Under the pieces are notes generated by a model. The model did no database searches. It had not been told where the DNA came from and was given only the letters and a program-made list of their open reading frames with translations. A stretch of DNA of 64,000 nucleotides from Turnera subulata (taxonomy: Eukaryota > Streptophyta > Magnoliopsida > Malpighiales > Passifloraceae). Position numbers and translations under genes: made by a program. Positions 1-9,182 of the stretch are shown here, one piece after another. The first letter of the stretch is position 1. Every line of letters begins with the position of its first letter. The stretch is taken from NCBI GenBank assembly GCA_028386065.3, contig JAKUCV010003353.1:19562-83561 (forward strand), given 5' to 3'.

Positions 1-189
1 TAGGTGCTTGTTTGAATTTAAGTTAATTTGAATGTTAGGTATGATTTAAACGAGTTTGAATTCAAATGGGGTGGATAAGATATAAAGGGTTTGAACTCTT
101 ATGTGTAGCTTATAAATAGTGCATGACATAGGAGGGGAAAATTAACCGCACGGGCATCTTCCGTAGCCCTAAACTCTGTGTCCGTGACA
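1..189 (+). repeat. 5' LTR, right part
   Basis: It matches the 3' LTR from about 2957 onward and ends in the same cctaaactctgtg..gtgaca block. It lacks about 100 bp that the 3' LTR has at 3096-3220, so the two LTRs are structurally unequal. The left part lies beyond the window. Confidence 0.85.
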
Positions 190-191
190 GT

Positions 192-203
192 TGGTAGCGG
201 AGC
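192..203 (+). promoter_or_regulatory. Primer-binding site, initiator tRNA-Met type
   Basis: tggtagcggagc starts 2 nt after the LTR end. It differs at two positions from the plant consensus TGGTATCAGAGC, which is complementary to the 3' end of tRNA-iMet. Confidence 0.7.
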
Positions 204-889
204 TTTGCAAGGTTCTTTGTGAAGATCATAAACCCTTAACTGTTGGAGTTGGAGGGAGGATTGAAGCATTGGTATCTTGTTGGCTGGTAGGGGGAATCAA
301 GAGCAACAAGAACAGATTGGAGGCAGAGCTTGCAATTGCTAAGAGGAATTTTCATTCCAGGTTTGATCATTCTTTTGTTAGAGGTGTTGGCTTGGATTGG
401 GAAAATTGTGTTGTAGGTAGTTGGAGTTCTTGCATTGCCAAGTGTGTTGTTTGGTCTTGTTGGTTGGAATTGATTTATCTATAATCTGTTTATTTTAATT
501 TCCTTATAAAAGTAAATTTTACTATTGTATTTGTTGGAAATAGTTGTAATATTTGCTTGAAAAGGGTTGTTGAGAATTGGAATAATTAGATTATTGTGGA
601 GTTTTTTGTTGTAAGCATTTTGTTGGAGAGTTTGTGGAGTTTGTTGAGTAGGTATTTGCTTTACCAAAATTTACTTGAAGGGGGGTTACTTTGGTGCTTT
701 GGGTTGCACAGCTCTCTTGGTGGGAGTTGTGTGTTTTCCTTGTGTTTATATTGAGCAGGGAATTAGCATCATAACCTTGGTGATTTGGTAAAAATAGTTA
801 GGGCAACTATTGGAGAAGAAGGCATCCTTGGTGGACGCCTAGAAAAGCTTGAAGCTCGTATCTCGAACTGTTAAGCTAGCAACGAGGGC

Positions 890-1771
890 ATGACTGGTGA
901 GGTAGAAGCACTCAGGTCGCAGTTCACAGAGCTCGATGGTGGTTTCAATAGAGCATTGGCAGAGATAATTGACGAGCTTGTTGAATTAAGGTCGATGCGT
1001 GATGATTTGAAGCTATGCAAGCTGCAACTTGCCATGATTGAAGGAGGTGTGCCACTTCAACAGCAACAGGTGTTGCCTAAGATTGATATTCCAAAGCCGA
1101 AGGAGTATGATGGGACGAGAACAACAAAGGCAATGGATGTCTTCCTACTTAGCTGTGAAGAGTATTTTGATGGCTTAAATATCACAGATGACCAGAAGAA
1201 GGTGAAGATCGCAGGGAGATACTTTATTGATTCTGCAGTGTTATGGTGGCGACGGATACACACTACTGGAGAGGGGTGCAAGGATTGGACCTGGGATCAG
1301 TTCAGGCAGCAACTGAAGGACAAATTCTATCCGGAGTATGCTGAGAGGGAGGCGCGAGACAGGTTGCGAGCATTGAAGCACGATGGTAGCATAAAAAAGT
1401 ACGTCAAGGAGTTTCAGGAGCTGGCTTTTGAAATTCGTTCAATGACTGAAGAAGAGGGATATGGTGCATTCATATGTGGACTTCAGAGGTGGGCAAGAGC
1501 CAAGGTCGATGATCGACATGCAAGGACACTAAAGGATGCAATCCGGATTGCTGAATCATTGACGGAGTATGGCAAGCAGTCCAATCCCAGTTCTTCGGAG
1601 GAGTGCACAAGTGGGAGTGAGGATGAAGCCATAACTTTTGCACCGAAAAAAGAGACAAGAAGTCCAAGTGGGGCAAGTCTAATGGTGGCAAAACTAAGGA
1701 GAAAGAATGCTACTTGTGCAAGGGAGCTCACAAAGTCTATGACTACCTATACAGAAACAAGATTAGTGTAA
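890..1771 (+). pseudogene. gag (Retrotrans_gag domain), frameshifted at the zinc knuckle
   Basis: A 293-codon frame. Residues 1-60 are coiled-coil-like (leucine and charged heptads). The Retrotrans_gag core follows at about residues 85-220, with AVLWWRR, a WxxF-type segment and an FYPEYAEREAR-like stretch. The frame then leaves the family sequence near 1700: a CCHC knuckle (CYLCKGAH, then Y where the last Cys should be) continues in the next frame with the protease. A frameshift and a lost zinc ligand therefore inactivate the gag-pol polyprotein. The protein would package element RNA. The first ATG at 890 lies about 690 bp after the primer site. Confidence 0.8.
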
Positions 1772-2430
1772 TCTTGAAGGAGTCGACGGGGGATTCCTCG
1801 GGGGAGGAAATTGCCGAAGAAGAGCAAGTCAGGATGGGGTCATTAAGGATCTTGAATGTTGTGCAAGTTAATAGACAGGTGCCAAAGGAAGGTCGTATGT
1901 TTACTACAGTGCGGATTGGGGAGCTTGAGAATGATGCTTTGATTGATACTAGTGCTACTCACAACTTTCTTGCAGGTGATGAAGCAAAGAAGCTGGGCAT
2001 CACAATTACCAAGGAGTTGAGCACAATGAAGGCATTCAATACAGCTACACAACCTATCCTTGGTGTGGCACGGGGTGTAGAGATTAACTTAGGGGATTGG
2101 CGAGGCAAGATTAAGTTGACCGTGGTTTCACTTGACGACTATTCTATGATATTCGGGATGGAGTTTTTCGAGAAGACAAATGCATCTATTCTCGTGGGTG
2201 CTGGCCAGATTCACATGCCAAGAGGCACAAGTACTTGTGTGGTGCAAACTAGGCGAGAGGGCAAGAAACCAATGAAGAAACTTTCTGCAGTCCAGTTGGT
2301 ACAAAAAGAACACACGGAGATACAAGAGGTGAGTAGGCAAGCAATGGGGGCAGCAGTGACACCATGTGTTGTGGCACAATTGGCTAGGGTGGCAGGAGCC
2401 ACAAAACCTTTCTTGGAAGAGATCAAGCTT
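1714..2430 (+). pseudogene. Retroviral-type aspartic protease region, truncated pol
   Basis: This frame starts inside the zinc knuckle (residues 1-12) and reads into a pepsin-like retroelement protease. The active-site segment is LIDTSATHNFL near residue 77, where the family has D-T/S-G; the Gly has become Ser, so activity is doubtful. The second conserved strand is DDYSMIFGMEFF near residue 145. After about residue 235 the frame loses family resemblance, and RT, RNase H and integrase are absent. Codons beyond 2430 are probably out-of-frame remnants; a VQWNG word near 2570-2585 resembles the chromodomain-like C terminus of such integrases. Confidence 0.75.
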
Positions 2431-2827
2431 GGAGGTGCTTCACCAAAGGCAGGTCTAGAAAGTGAAGAAACGAAGAGAGGTTCTTCACAAGGAGACTGTG
2501 ATGGCTACGGTGGTGGGGATCGTGTGGAAGCACAAGGTTACAAGAAGAGTGACCAAGGTGCATGTTCGTGTGCAGTGGAATGGCAACCAGAGGTGGCCAA
2601 GTCAAAGGAAGTTTGGAGGTCCAAGAGAAGGCGGATTCCAAGTACTTCAGAGAAGATTGTGACGCACAGGAAGGTCATTCATTGGTATGGACAAGGAGCT
2701 CGAGTACTCAATCCTTTGCAATGGAAGGAGTGTCCAAAGGCAAGGTGGGAGTGTGAGCATCGAACGAAGCAATTCAGGGAGTGAGTTGCAGTGCATCATC
2801 GGATTGCAACGAGGACGTTGCAAGAAT

Positions 2828-2840
2828 AGGTGGTGGAGAA
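2828..2840 (+). promoter_or_regulatory. Polypurine tract
   Basis: The purine-rich run aggtggtggagaa lies directly before the tgtca that opens the 3' LTR. It would prime plus-strand DNA synthesis. Confidence 0.65.
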
Positions 2841-3250
2841 TGTCATCGGATGGGCACCGAAGGCACACAGGAAGCCCATGAGCCCGGGATGTGTGTGGGG
2901 TGGTTGGGCATATCATATTTAAATTTGAAGTGGCCATTCAAATTTAAATAAAGATAGGTGCTTGTTTGAATTTAAGTTAATTTGAATGTTAGGTATGATT
3001 TAAATTAGTTTAATTTCAAATGGCGTGGATAAGATATAAAGGGTTTGAACTCTTATGTGTAGCCTACAAATAGTGCATGACATAGGAGGAGAAAAGTATG
3101 GGAGTGTATTGTATTTTTTCACCGTTAATATAATACACAAAGCTTCTCCCAATTCTTTTCTCTCTTCTCTTCCAATTCTCTCCATAGTTGTGTTTTTAGG
3201 TTGATCAAGCTGAGGCTTGAACCGTACGCCTAAACTCTGTGCCCGTGACA
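2841..3250 (+). repeat. 3' LTR
   Basis: A 410-bp LTR with terminal inverted repeat TGTCA/TGACA. A run ending in attgtattttttcaccg and ataatacac follows the region shared with the 5' LTR and belongs to the part the 5' LTR lacks. A-rich DNA follows directly at 3251. Confidence 0.8.
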
Positions 3251-3330
3251 AAAAGCTCCGAGACCAAACCAAAAAAAAACTTTAAAAAAGCCCAGATTTT
3301 AGATTGTTATACATTGAAAAAAAAAAAAGC

Positions 3331-3470
3331 AATCAAAGCTTTGAGAGGACATTGTCCTTGGACTCTTGAGCTTTGCACATAGCTTCTGAAGGCTTTATGA
3401 ATTGAGTTAAGACATGTCCACTTCTCCTTCAGCGTCTCTCTCCTATTCAAAATATTAAATTAAGGAGCAA
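3331..3470 (-). pseudogene. P450 (CYP81-like) exon-2 3'-end scrap
   Basis: The plus-strand text aligns almost without gaps for about 140 bp with the last part of gene 1 (9181-9330). Shared words include gagctttgcacatagc and the ttcaaagcattgaatta-like block. It corresponds to roughly the last 55 codons, past the heme loop, plus the stop region. Several substitutions and small indels break the frame. No further P450 sequence is visible on either side. It lies 80 bp from the gypsy 3' LTR, so insertion and deletion probably removed the rest. Confidence 0.8.
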
Positions 3471-3474
3471 ATAT

Positions 3475-4020
3475 TAGGGGTGTAGATGAGCTGAGTTATT
3501 AGTGAATTATTTGAGATCGACTTGAAAATTACTCGCACTAGACTCAGTGTTATCTAGCTAAAGACGAGCTTTTTAATCAGTTGAAACGAGCGGGAGCTTG
3601 TGATATTTTGTCTCCTTAGGCTCACGAAACTTAACAAGCTCGAATATTTTTATAAGGTTTAAAGCCCTTCATTATTCAATTACGCCTTTACTTATTATCG
3701 GGTCGGATGCTCCAATGCTTCCCCAAAGCCAAACCTTAGTATTCCCATCCAATTAAACTATAACGATAAAACTTAAAGGCATTCAAAATCTTAACCCTTG
3801 AAGAGCTGTTGCTCTTCAACAGAAATAAAAACAACGTTTTTCTTTTGGAAAACTCAATCGAGTTGGAGCTTATAAACCAAACCTCGATCGAGCTCGTGCT
3901 TCACACTTTGTTCTAACCAGCTTGAATCGAGCTTGTCAATATTCGGCTCGACTCTGCTCCTCCGCTAGTCAATACTATGCCTTTACCAGTTTAGCAAGAC
4001 CAGAATTAGGGGCGTGCTCT
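3475..4020. repeat. Degenerate GAGCTCGA-rich dispersed repeat
   Basis: The stretch opens with aggggtgtagatgagctgag. It contains repeated gagct, gctcg and tcgagc words on both strands (3570-3650, 3850-3960). This composition is typical of decayed hAT-like elements of plants whose ends read AGGGGTG. No matching inverted end or target duplication was found, so the class is a guess. Confidence 0.3.
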
Positions 4021-4024
4021 TTTT

Positions 4025-4413
4025 TGTTAGAAAAATAACAAAAATTTTAAGTATATAAATATGCTATTCAAGAAAGATGTAGAACAGAGTTCATGTTGAA
4101 AAGATTTAGCGAATTGAGTACTTCTAAAATTTGATTCTAACGTCTTAAGAATATCTTCTATAATACGGAATCTTGGGGGCATAACTCTATATTATTGTTC
4201 TTTATATACAAGGTAACTAGGATTTTATAAAATCTTCATATACAAGGTAACTAGGTTTTTTATAAAATCTAAATTAATAGTGTTGAGTTTCTATACATAA
4301 AAGATGATATTGAAATAGATGTCTCAACAGCCCAACACTTAGTATCCTCATTAAATTAGACAACCCATAATATAATTATAATTAATAATATAAAAATATA
4401 AATAAATTCAACA
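4025..4413 (-). repeat. Copia 3' LTR (minus strand)
   Basis: Read on the minus strand, a purine tract gggagaa (4414-4420) is followed by TGTTG at 4413, and the LTR ends ...CTAACA at 4025 (389 bp). Inside is a partial direct duplication of a block containing cctagttaccttgtata, at 4205-4220 and 4240-4260. It is the downstream end of the decayed copia element whose pol remnants continue to 9018. Confidence 0.65.
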
Positions 4414-5178
4414 TTCTCCCATTTAGATTATATTATTCTTTAAATAATTTTATTCACATTCTGCCCAACAAATGAGTATCTTTTTTTTTTATAAAAACAA
4501 ATGAGTATCTTTCTTGAAACGTTTCTTTGGTTATAACTTGGTCCACCTACCATATTAGTATGAGATCGTAGTGGACTTATATTTTTTATTAAATCCATCA
4601 ATGATCACCACATTATGTTTCTAAAAAAAAAATAACAAGTTTGTTTAATGACATATATTAAATCTTGTAGCATAGAAATGACATGTATTGTGATCATACA
4701 TGTCTCAATTAGCCCATTAATCTTTATGAAATCAAACCATATTAACATGTTTAGATAATAGATCAACCATATGTATTTTATTATGTAGGAAATACCAAGT
4801 GCTTTTATAAATAAGATTAAGAAAATACAAACTCCTACTAAAATTATATATCACCAAATAATGAGGAACTTGAAATACAGTATGATCATGAAATGCCTAA
4901 AGTGGTAATCTCTTAAATGATCGGATCCGCAAATTTGAAGATTATGCACTTGTTTTCTCTTAATTCTTTATTTAGTAGCAGAAACTTGATGAGTTGTTAT
5001 TAATGATAGAATACACAATAGCTAATTGTCACATAATCCACAATGGCCGTTTATCAATAGCGCCCGCCTAGTAACAAATTCTATAGCTGCTATATTTCAT
5101 ACATAGATACCTCAAAATAGGCTATAAGCTCAATTTCCATAGTGGAGGAAGCTATGACTATCTACTTAGCACTTTTTG
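4414..5178 (-). pseudogene. Copia pol C-terminal (RNase H) remnant and 3' region
   Basis: Minus-strand translation near 5170-5080 gives ASSTMEIELIAYFEV. This matches the copia RNase H motif in which an STMEAE-like segment precedes the W-L-R-N region. Stops and frameshifts follow throughout. Further downstream the text decays into AT-rich DNA up to the purine tract. It is too broken to encode protein. It breaks off at about 5178, where an unrelated plus-strand LINE piece begins. Confidence 0.7.
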
Positions 5179-5187
5179 TAGAAAATA

Positions 5188-5487
5188 GCTGATTCAAATC
5201 CAACGTAGGTTCCTTTGGAGTGGTCTTTCAGATAAGAAGAAGATATGTTGGATTTCATGGGATAAGGTTGCACGACCGAAGGAGTTTGGTGGGTTAGGCA
5301 TTGATTCCTTGGTGATTAAGAATAATAGCCTCTGTTTCAAATGGCTATGGAGATATCTACAAAGGGAGGATTCTGATTGGAGTCGCCTAATCAAAGCCAA
5401 GTGTGAAACAATGAGCATTTCATTAGAACCCACTTTCAATCCTAATAGTATGTCAAGTGTATGGCGCAACATCTTGAAGTGTTCCTC
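5188..5487 (+). pseudogene. LINE ORF2 fragment (post-RT region)
   Basis: Translation gives IQRRFLWSG, then WISWDKVARPKEFGGLGI and LCFKWLWRY. This block lies between the RT core and the zf-RVT domain of plant L1-type LINEs, and the LINE at 40167-42401 has the same block. Both ends are truncated, with no poly(A). The right end falls exactly at the single ambiguous base at 5488. Confidence 0.8.
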
Positions 5488-5488
5488 N

Positions 5489-5890
5489 AAAAAGTTTTTC
5501 CAAATCATCTTCTTAAATTCTCGACAAAAAATTCTAGTTGCATAGATAAATTGTCTCATCAATGTCATCATTAAGAATACAATTTTTATATCCATTCCAT
5601 ATGATATTTTTTTTTTGGTGATGAATACGATATATTATTGACCATTGTATAAATATTTACCATCCCATATGATTTAGCTAAAAATTAAAGTGAATCATAA
5701 ATGCCAATATTATCTTAAAAGAGTCTTTCTTAAAATTGGAGAGAAAACTCTTTGGAACCAATACTTTCCTTTTAATTAAAGTCCTTTGTGAAAAAATAAG
5801 CCTTACGCTTTATAAAATTGTTCTTTGAGTTTCTTTGGTGTTAAATTAATAACTATTCATAACTAAATAGTTTCTCATTATGCAATTCAA
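5489..5890 (-). pseudogene. Copia reverse transcriptase remnant
   Basis: Minus-strand reading gives a KKDSFKIILAF-like word followed by MDIKIVFLMMTLMRQFIYATR. This is the copia RT N-terminal segment that in intact elements reads KKDSFRIIMAL, then MDVKTAFLNG. Frameshifts and stops are frequent. A 59-bp stub interrupts it at 5606-5664. The reading continues, after the 5901-8815 LINE insertion, at 8816-9018. Confidence 0.75.
5606..5664 (-). mobile_element. 59-bp retroposition stub with poly(A) tail
   Basis: ccatatgat occurs at 5597-5605 and again at 5665-5673. Between them lie 59 bp that end, on the minus strand, in ttcatcacc plus an A run. This is the signature of an extremely 5'-truncated LINE or SINE copy with a 9-bp target duplication. 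It sits inside the copia RT remnant. Confidence 0.65.
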
Positions 5891-5900
5891 CAAGATCTTA

Positions 5901-8815
5901 GACCTGATTTGTGTAAATCGTTGGGATGCAATGAGATGGAGAAGGACTTGACTGTGTGGTTTCGAAGGTGACGGATGCCATGAATGCAATGTTAACCAAA
6001 GAATTCATGTGGGCTGAGATTGAAGGCGCTCTCAAGCAAATGCAGCCAACCGAAGCCTCGGGTCTGGACGGTATGCCTGCACTCTTTTATCAACATTTCT
6101 GGAAAATCCTAGGTTCTAATATTTCTGATATTATTTTATATTTTCTTCGTAATGGAGTTAATTTTTCTAGTTTTACTTCCACTTTTATTGTGCTTATTCC
6201 TAAAGTGTCGAGTCTAGAGTCTTGTAGTCAGTTTCGTCCTATCAGTCTGTGCAACGTCTTCTACAAATTGATTGCTAAGGTCCTATGTAATCGTCTCAAA
6301 ATCATTATGCCTGATATTATTAGTCTAAATCAAAGTGCCTTTGTTCCTGGCCGTCTCATCACTGACAATTCTCTTCTTGCTTTTGAGATTTTCCATCACA
6401 TGAGGAAGAAACGGAAAGAAAAACGGGGCCTAGTTGGTTTAAAAATGGATATGAGTAAGGCATATGATAGAGTCGAGTGGGTTTTCTTAGAGAAAATGAT
6501 GAGGAAATTGGGTTTTATGAGGCTTGGATTTCTTTGATCATGAATTATATTACTACAGTGTCCTTTTCTATCTTGATTAATGGAGTTCCAAGTGAGAGTT
6601 TCAGGCCCACAAGAGGATTGCGACAAGGCGACCCCCAATCCCCATATTTATTCTTACTTTGCACAGAGGGGTTCTCTGTTTTGTTGGCAGATGCGGAGAG
6701 GAAGGGCCATATCCATGGAGCTCAGATTGCCAGACACGCACCTCCGATTACTTACCTTTTCTTTGCAGATGATTGCCTCTTTTTTTCCAAAGCTACACAA
6801 CAGCAAATTCAAGTTTTGATTCAGATCATCCGTACCTATGAGGAAGCCTCGGGTCAGAGAACTAACTTTGACAAATCGGAATTTTCCATGAGCCGTAATA
6901 TGCAAGAACAATTCACAATTCAAGTCCAAGAGTGGACAGGACTCAAAGCGGTGGACAGATTCTAAAAATATCTTGGCATGCCTACAGTGGTTGATAGATC
7001 AAAAAAGACCATTTTCTCCTCTATAAATCGTATGTGCAAGAAACTGTCGGGTTGGAAGGAGAAGAATTTATCTACTGTTGGGAAAGAAGTGTTAATCAAA
7101 TCTGTTGTTCAAAGTATTCCCACATACATCATGAGTTGTTTCCTCCTGCCCCAGGGTACGTGTGAAGAGATTGAGCGAGCTATCAGGAAATTTTGGTGGG
7201 GACACTCAGAAATACGACAAGGAATTTGTTGGGTTGCTTGGAACAAAATTTGTAGAGCTAAAAATTTTGGGGGCTGGGCTTCCGACCCTTGGGGCCTTTC
7301 AATGAGGCCATGCTAGCTAAACAAGCGTGGAGGCTTATTCAGAGACCTAATTCCTTGCTTGCACAAACCCTTAAGGCTAAATACTATCAGAGGTCGGATT
7401 TCTTGCAAGCAAAGATAGGGGTTGCCCCAAGTTATACTTGGCGAAGCATTCTAAAAGGGAGGGAAGTGATCGTACGTGGCAGCCAGTGGGTTATCGGTAA
7501 TGGAGCCTCTGTAAAAGTCTGGAATGATCAATGGCTGAATGATGGAGCTAGGCCACAAAGTAACACGGATGCTTTGGTCATGGATGAGTCTATGTTAGTG
7601 GAAGAACTCATTGTTACGGATACCAGCAGTTGGAATTGGGCAGCTGTTGCTGCCACCTTTGATGCGGACACCACAGAAAAGATATGTAGTATCCCTCCTA
7701 GCATTCGTCTCCCACCTGACCGGCTCACATGGTGGTTCACCAAAGACGGGCATTATACTGTTCGTAGAGTTCGTAGTGGGTATCATCTCCAGCTCCAGAA
7801 CGATGATACGGGATCGGAGTCACAATGGTGGAAGGTTTTATGGAGCTTGTTAGTCCCACCTAAGGTTAGATTTTTCCTGTGGCGCTTCTATCTTGACGCA
7901 TTGGCAGCTAGATCAAATCTGTTGTTCAGGAATGTTGTGGAACATGATACTTGCCCAATGTGCAAATTGGAATCGGAAACAACTATCCATTATTCAACGC
8001 TCGTGGGCACAGGAGGTATGGAGTTATGCCTTACCGCAGCTTCCAACCATGGCCGCGTTAACACCACCTCAATGGCTCCAAGAGCTGCAGAAGAACTCTA
8101 ATACTGAGTAGTTCGAGTTGATGAGCATGCTCCTATGGTCAATGTGGACGGATCGTAATGATAAGAGTCTTTAATAATGTTGCGGTGATCCCCTCAGTCA
8201 CTGCCCAGCGGGCACTATGCTTTTTTCAGGAGTACTCAAGAGCCACAGCAGAACCGACACCAGATCAGCAACGACAAGGCCCAACAGAGAAACCGAAATG
8301 GCAATCCCCTCCACAGGGATGGGCCAAAATCAACACGGATGCAGCATGGTCTGACTCAGTTGCACAACTGGGTGTGGTGGCAAGATCCGCAAATGGAATC
8401 GTCCTTTTCAGTGCAGCCAAAAACTCAGTGGGTGCTGCTGATCCAGGGGAGGCTGAAGCTCTCGCCGGGGTTTTTGGAATGCAGTTGGCGATGCGCTACG
8501 GGCTGACTACGGTGATCTGGGAAGCAGACAAAGGCCTGATTCAAGCCATGACTACGAACTCTCTACCCAACAATAGAATAGGGGTCTTTCTCCAGGATAT
8601 AGCTACAATTGTTTCATCATTTACTTCTTTTAATTCTCAGTTTGTAAGCAGAAATGCTAATAGGGTCGCTCATTCTTTAGCGCACTTTCCTTTGAATTCT
8701 GAGTCAGAGGTTGTCTGGGAACGGTCAGTCCCTGTACCGATCGAACCGATTGTATCAGGTGAACTTCTTTGAGCTTGAAATACAAGATCAATGGTTTCCT
8801 TAAAGAAAAAAAAAA
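5901..8815 (+). mobile_element. 5'-truncated L1-type LINE inserted in copia
   Basis: The element ends in a poly(A) run at 8806-8815. It is flanked by near-identical 10-bp words, caagatctta (5891-5900) and catgatctta (8816-8825), which fit a target duplication. Removing it rejoins the minus-strand copia RT region (5489-5890 with 8816-9018), so it is younger than the copia. ORF1 and the endonuclease are missing; only RT, zf-RVT and RNase H of ORF2 remain. Confidence 0.8.
5956..8772 (+). pseudogene. LINE ORF2: reverse transcriptase, zf-RVT, RNase H
   Basis: Domains in order: a pre-RT block with SGLDGMPALFYQ; RT with LIPKV, FRPISLCN, FVPGRLITDN and KMDMSKAYDRVEW; then, after a +1 shift near 6500, RGLRQGDPQSPYLF and the catalytic FADDCLFFS (near 6762). 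A stop interrupts at 6963-6965 just before KYLGMP. Another shift at about 7290 leads to the linker and zf-RVT (PPKVRFFLWR, CPMCKLESETTIH), which loses its frame near 8000. A C-terminal RVT_3-type RNase H (8158-8772) has KINTDAAW and AEALAGVFGMQLA. At least three frameshifts and one stop mean it cannot make full-length protein. Confidence 0.85.
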
Positions 8816-9018
8816 CATGATCTTAAATATCTTTGTCTTTTATAGACTAATTTTATTTTGCGCGCTCTCGATCCATATTTGAGAGGAACAACTCTATATG
8901 ACTTGATGAAAATTGATATTTTCATACATGATCTCATGCTCTTGAAGGAAGACAATATAATCATTCGGAAACTCAACAAAAACCTTATTTTACGCGAAGA
9001 AATAAGGAGTGCCATACT
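8816..9018 (-). pseudogene. Copia pre-RT remnant, continuation
   Basis: Minus-strand frames give an FPNDYIVFLQEHE-like word. This is the region just upstream of the RT in copia elements of the type that reads ..YVVFLQEHE. It is the upstream continuation of the 5489-5890 remnant. Stops occur in every frame. Confidence 0.6.
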
Positions 9019-9078
9019 ATAGCAAAATTATATTACCTAGACCAAAATATAGCAAAATTATATTACTTAGACCGAAAT
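9019..9078. repeat. Two-copy 30-bp tandem repeat
   Basis: Two 30-bp units beginning atagcaaaattatatta, at 9019-9048 and 9049-9078, differ at two positions. They lie about 105 bp beyond the gene 1 stop codon and may fall in its 3' UTR or just past it. Confidence 0.8.
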
Positions 9079-9182
9079 ATATAGGCAAATCCAAGATACA
9101 TTCATATCATTGTTTTTGGTCGCTATATACATTCTCCTAAGTCCAAATTTAGATAGTTGGACCCTGAGAAACCCGATGATAA

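Larger units (their letters stand above)
1..3250 (+). mobile_element. Gypsy-type LTR retrotransposon, internally deleted (gag-protease only)
   Basis: A partial 5' LTR (1-189) and a complete 3' LTR (2841-3250) flank 2.65 kb of internal DNA. The shared LTR text includes the stretch around 1-150, repeated at 2957-3100. A primer-binding site follows the 5' LTR and a purine tract precedes the 3' LTR. The internal region carries gag and an aspartic-protease region in two frames. Reverse transcriptase, RNase H and integrase are missing, and a possible chromodomain-like tail remains near 2500-2650. The element is therefore non-autonomous. Its left end lies outside the window, so its target duplication cannot be checked. 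Gypsy rather than copia is inferred from the gag type (Retrotrans_gag) and the DTGA-like protease motif followed by an ILGM-like motif (here IFGM). Confidence 0.85.
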
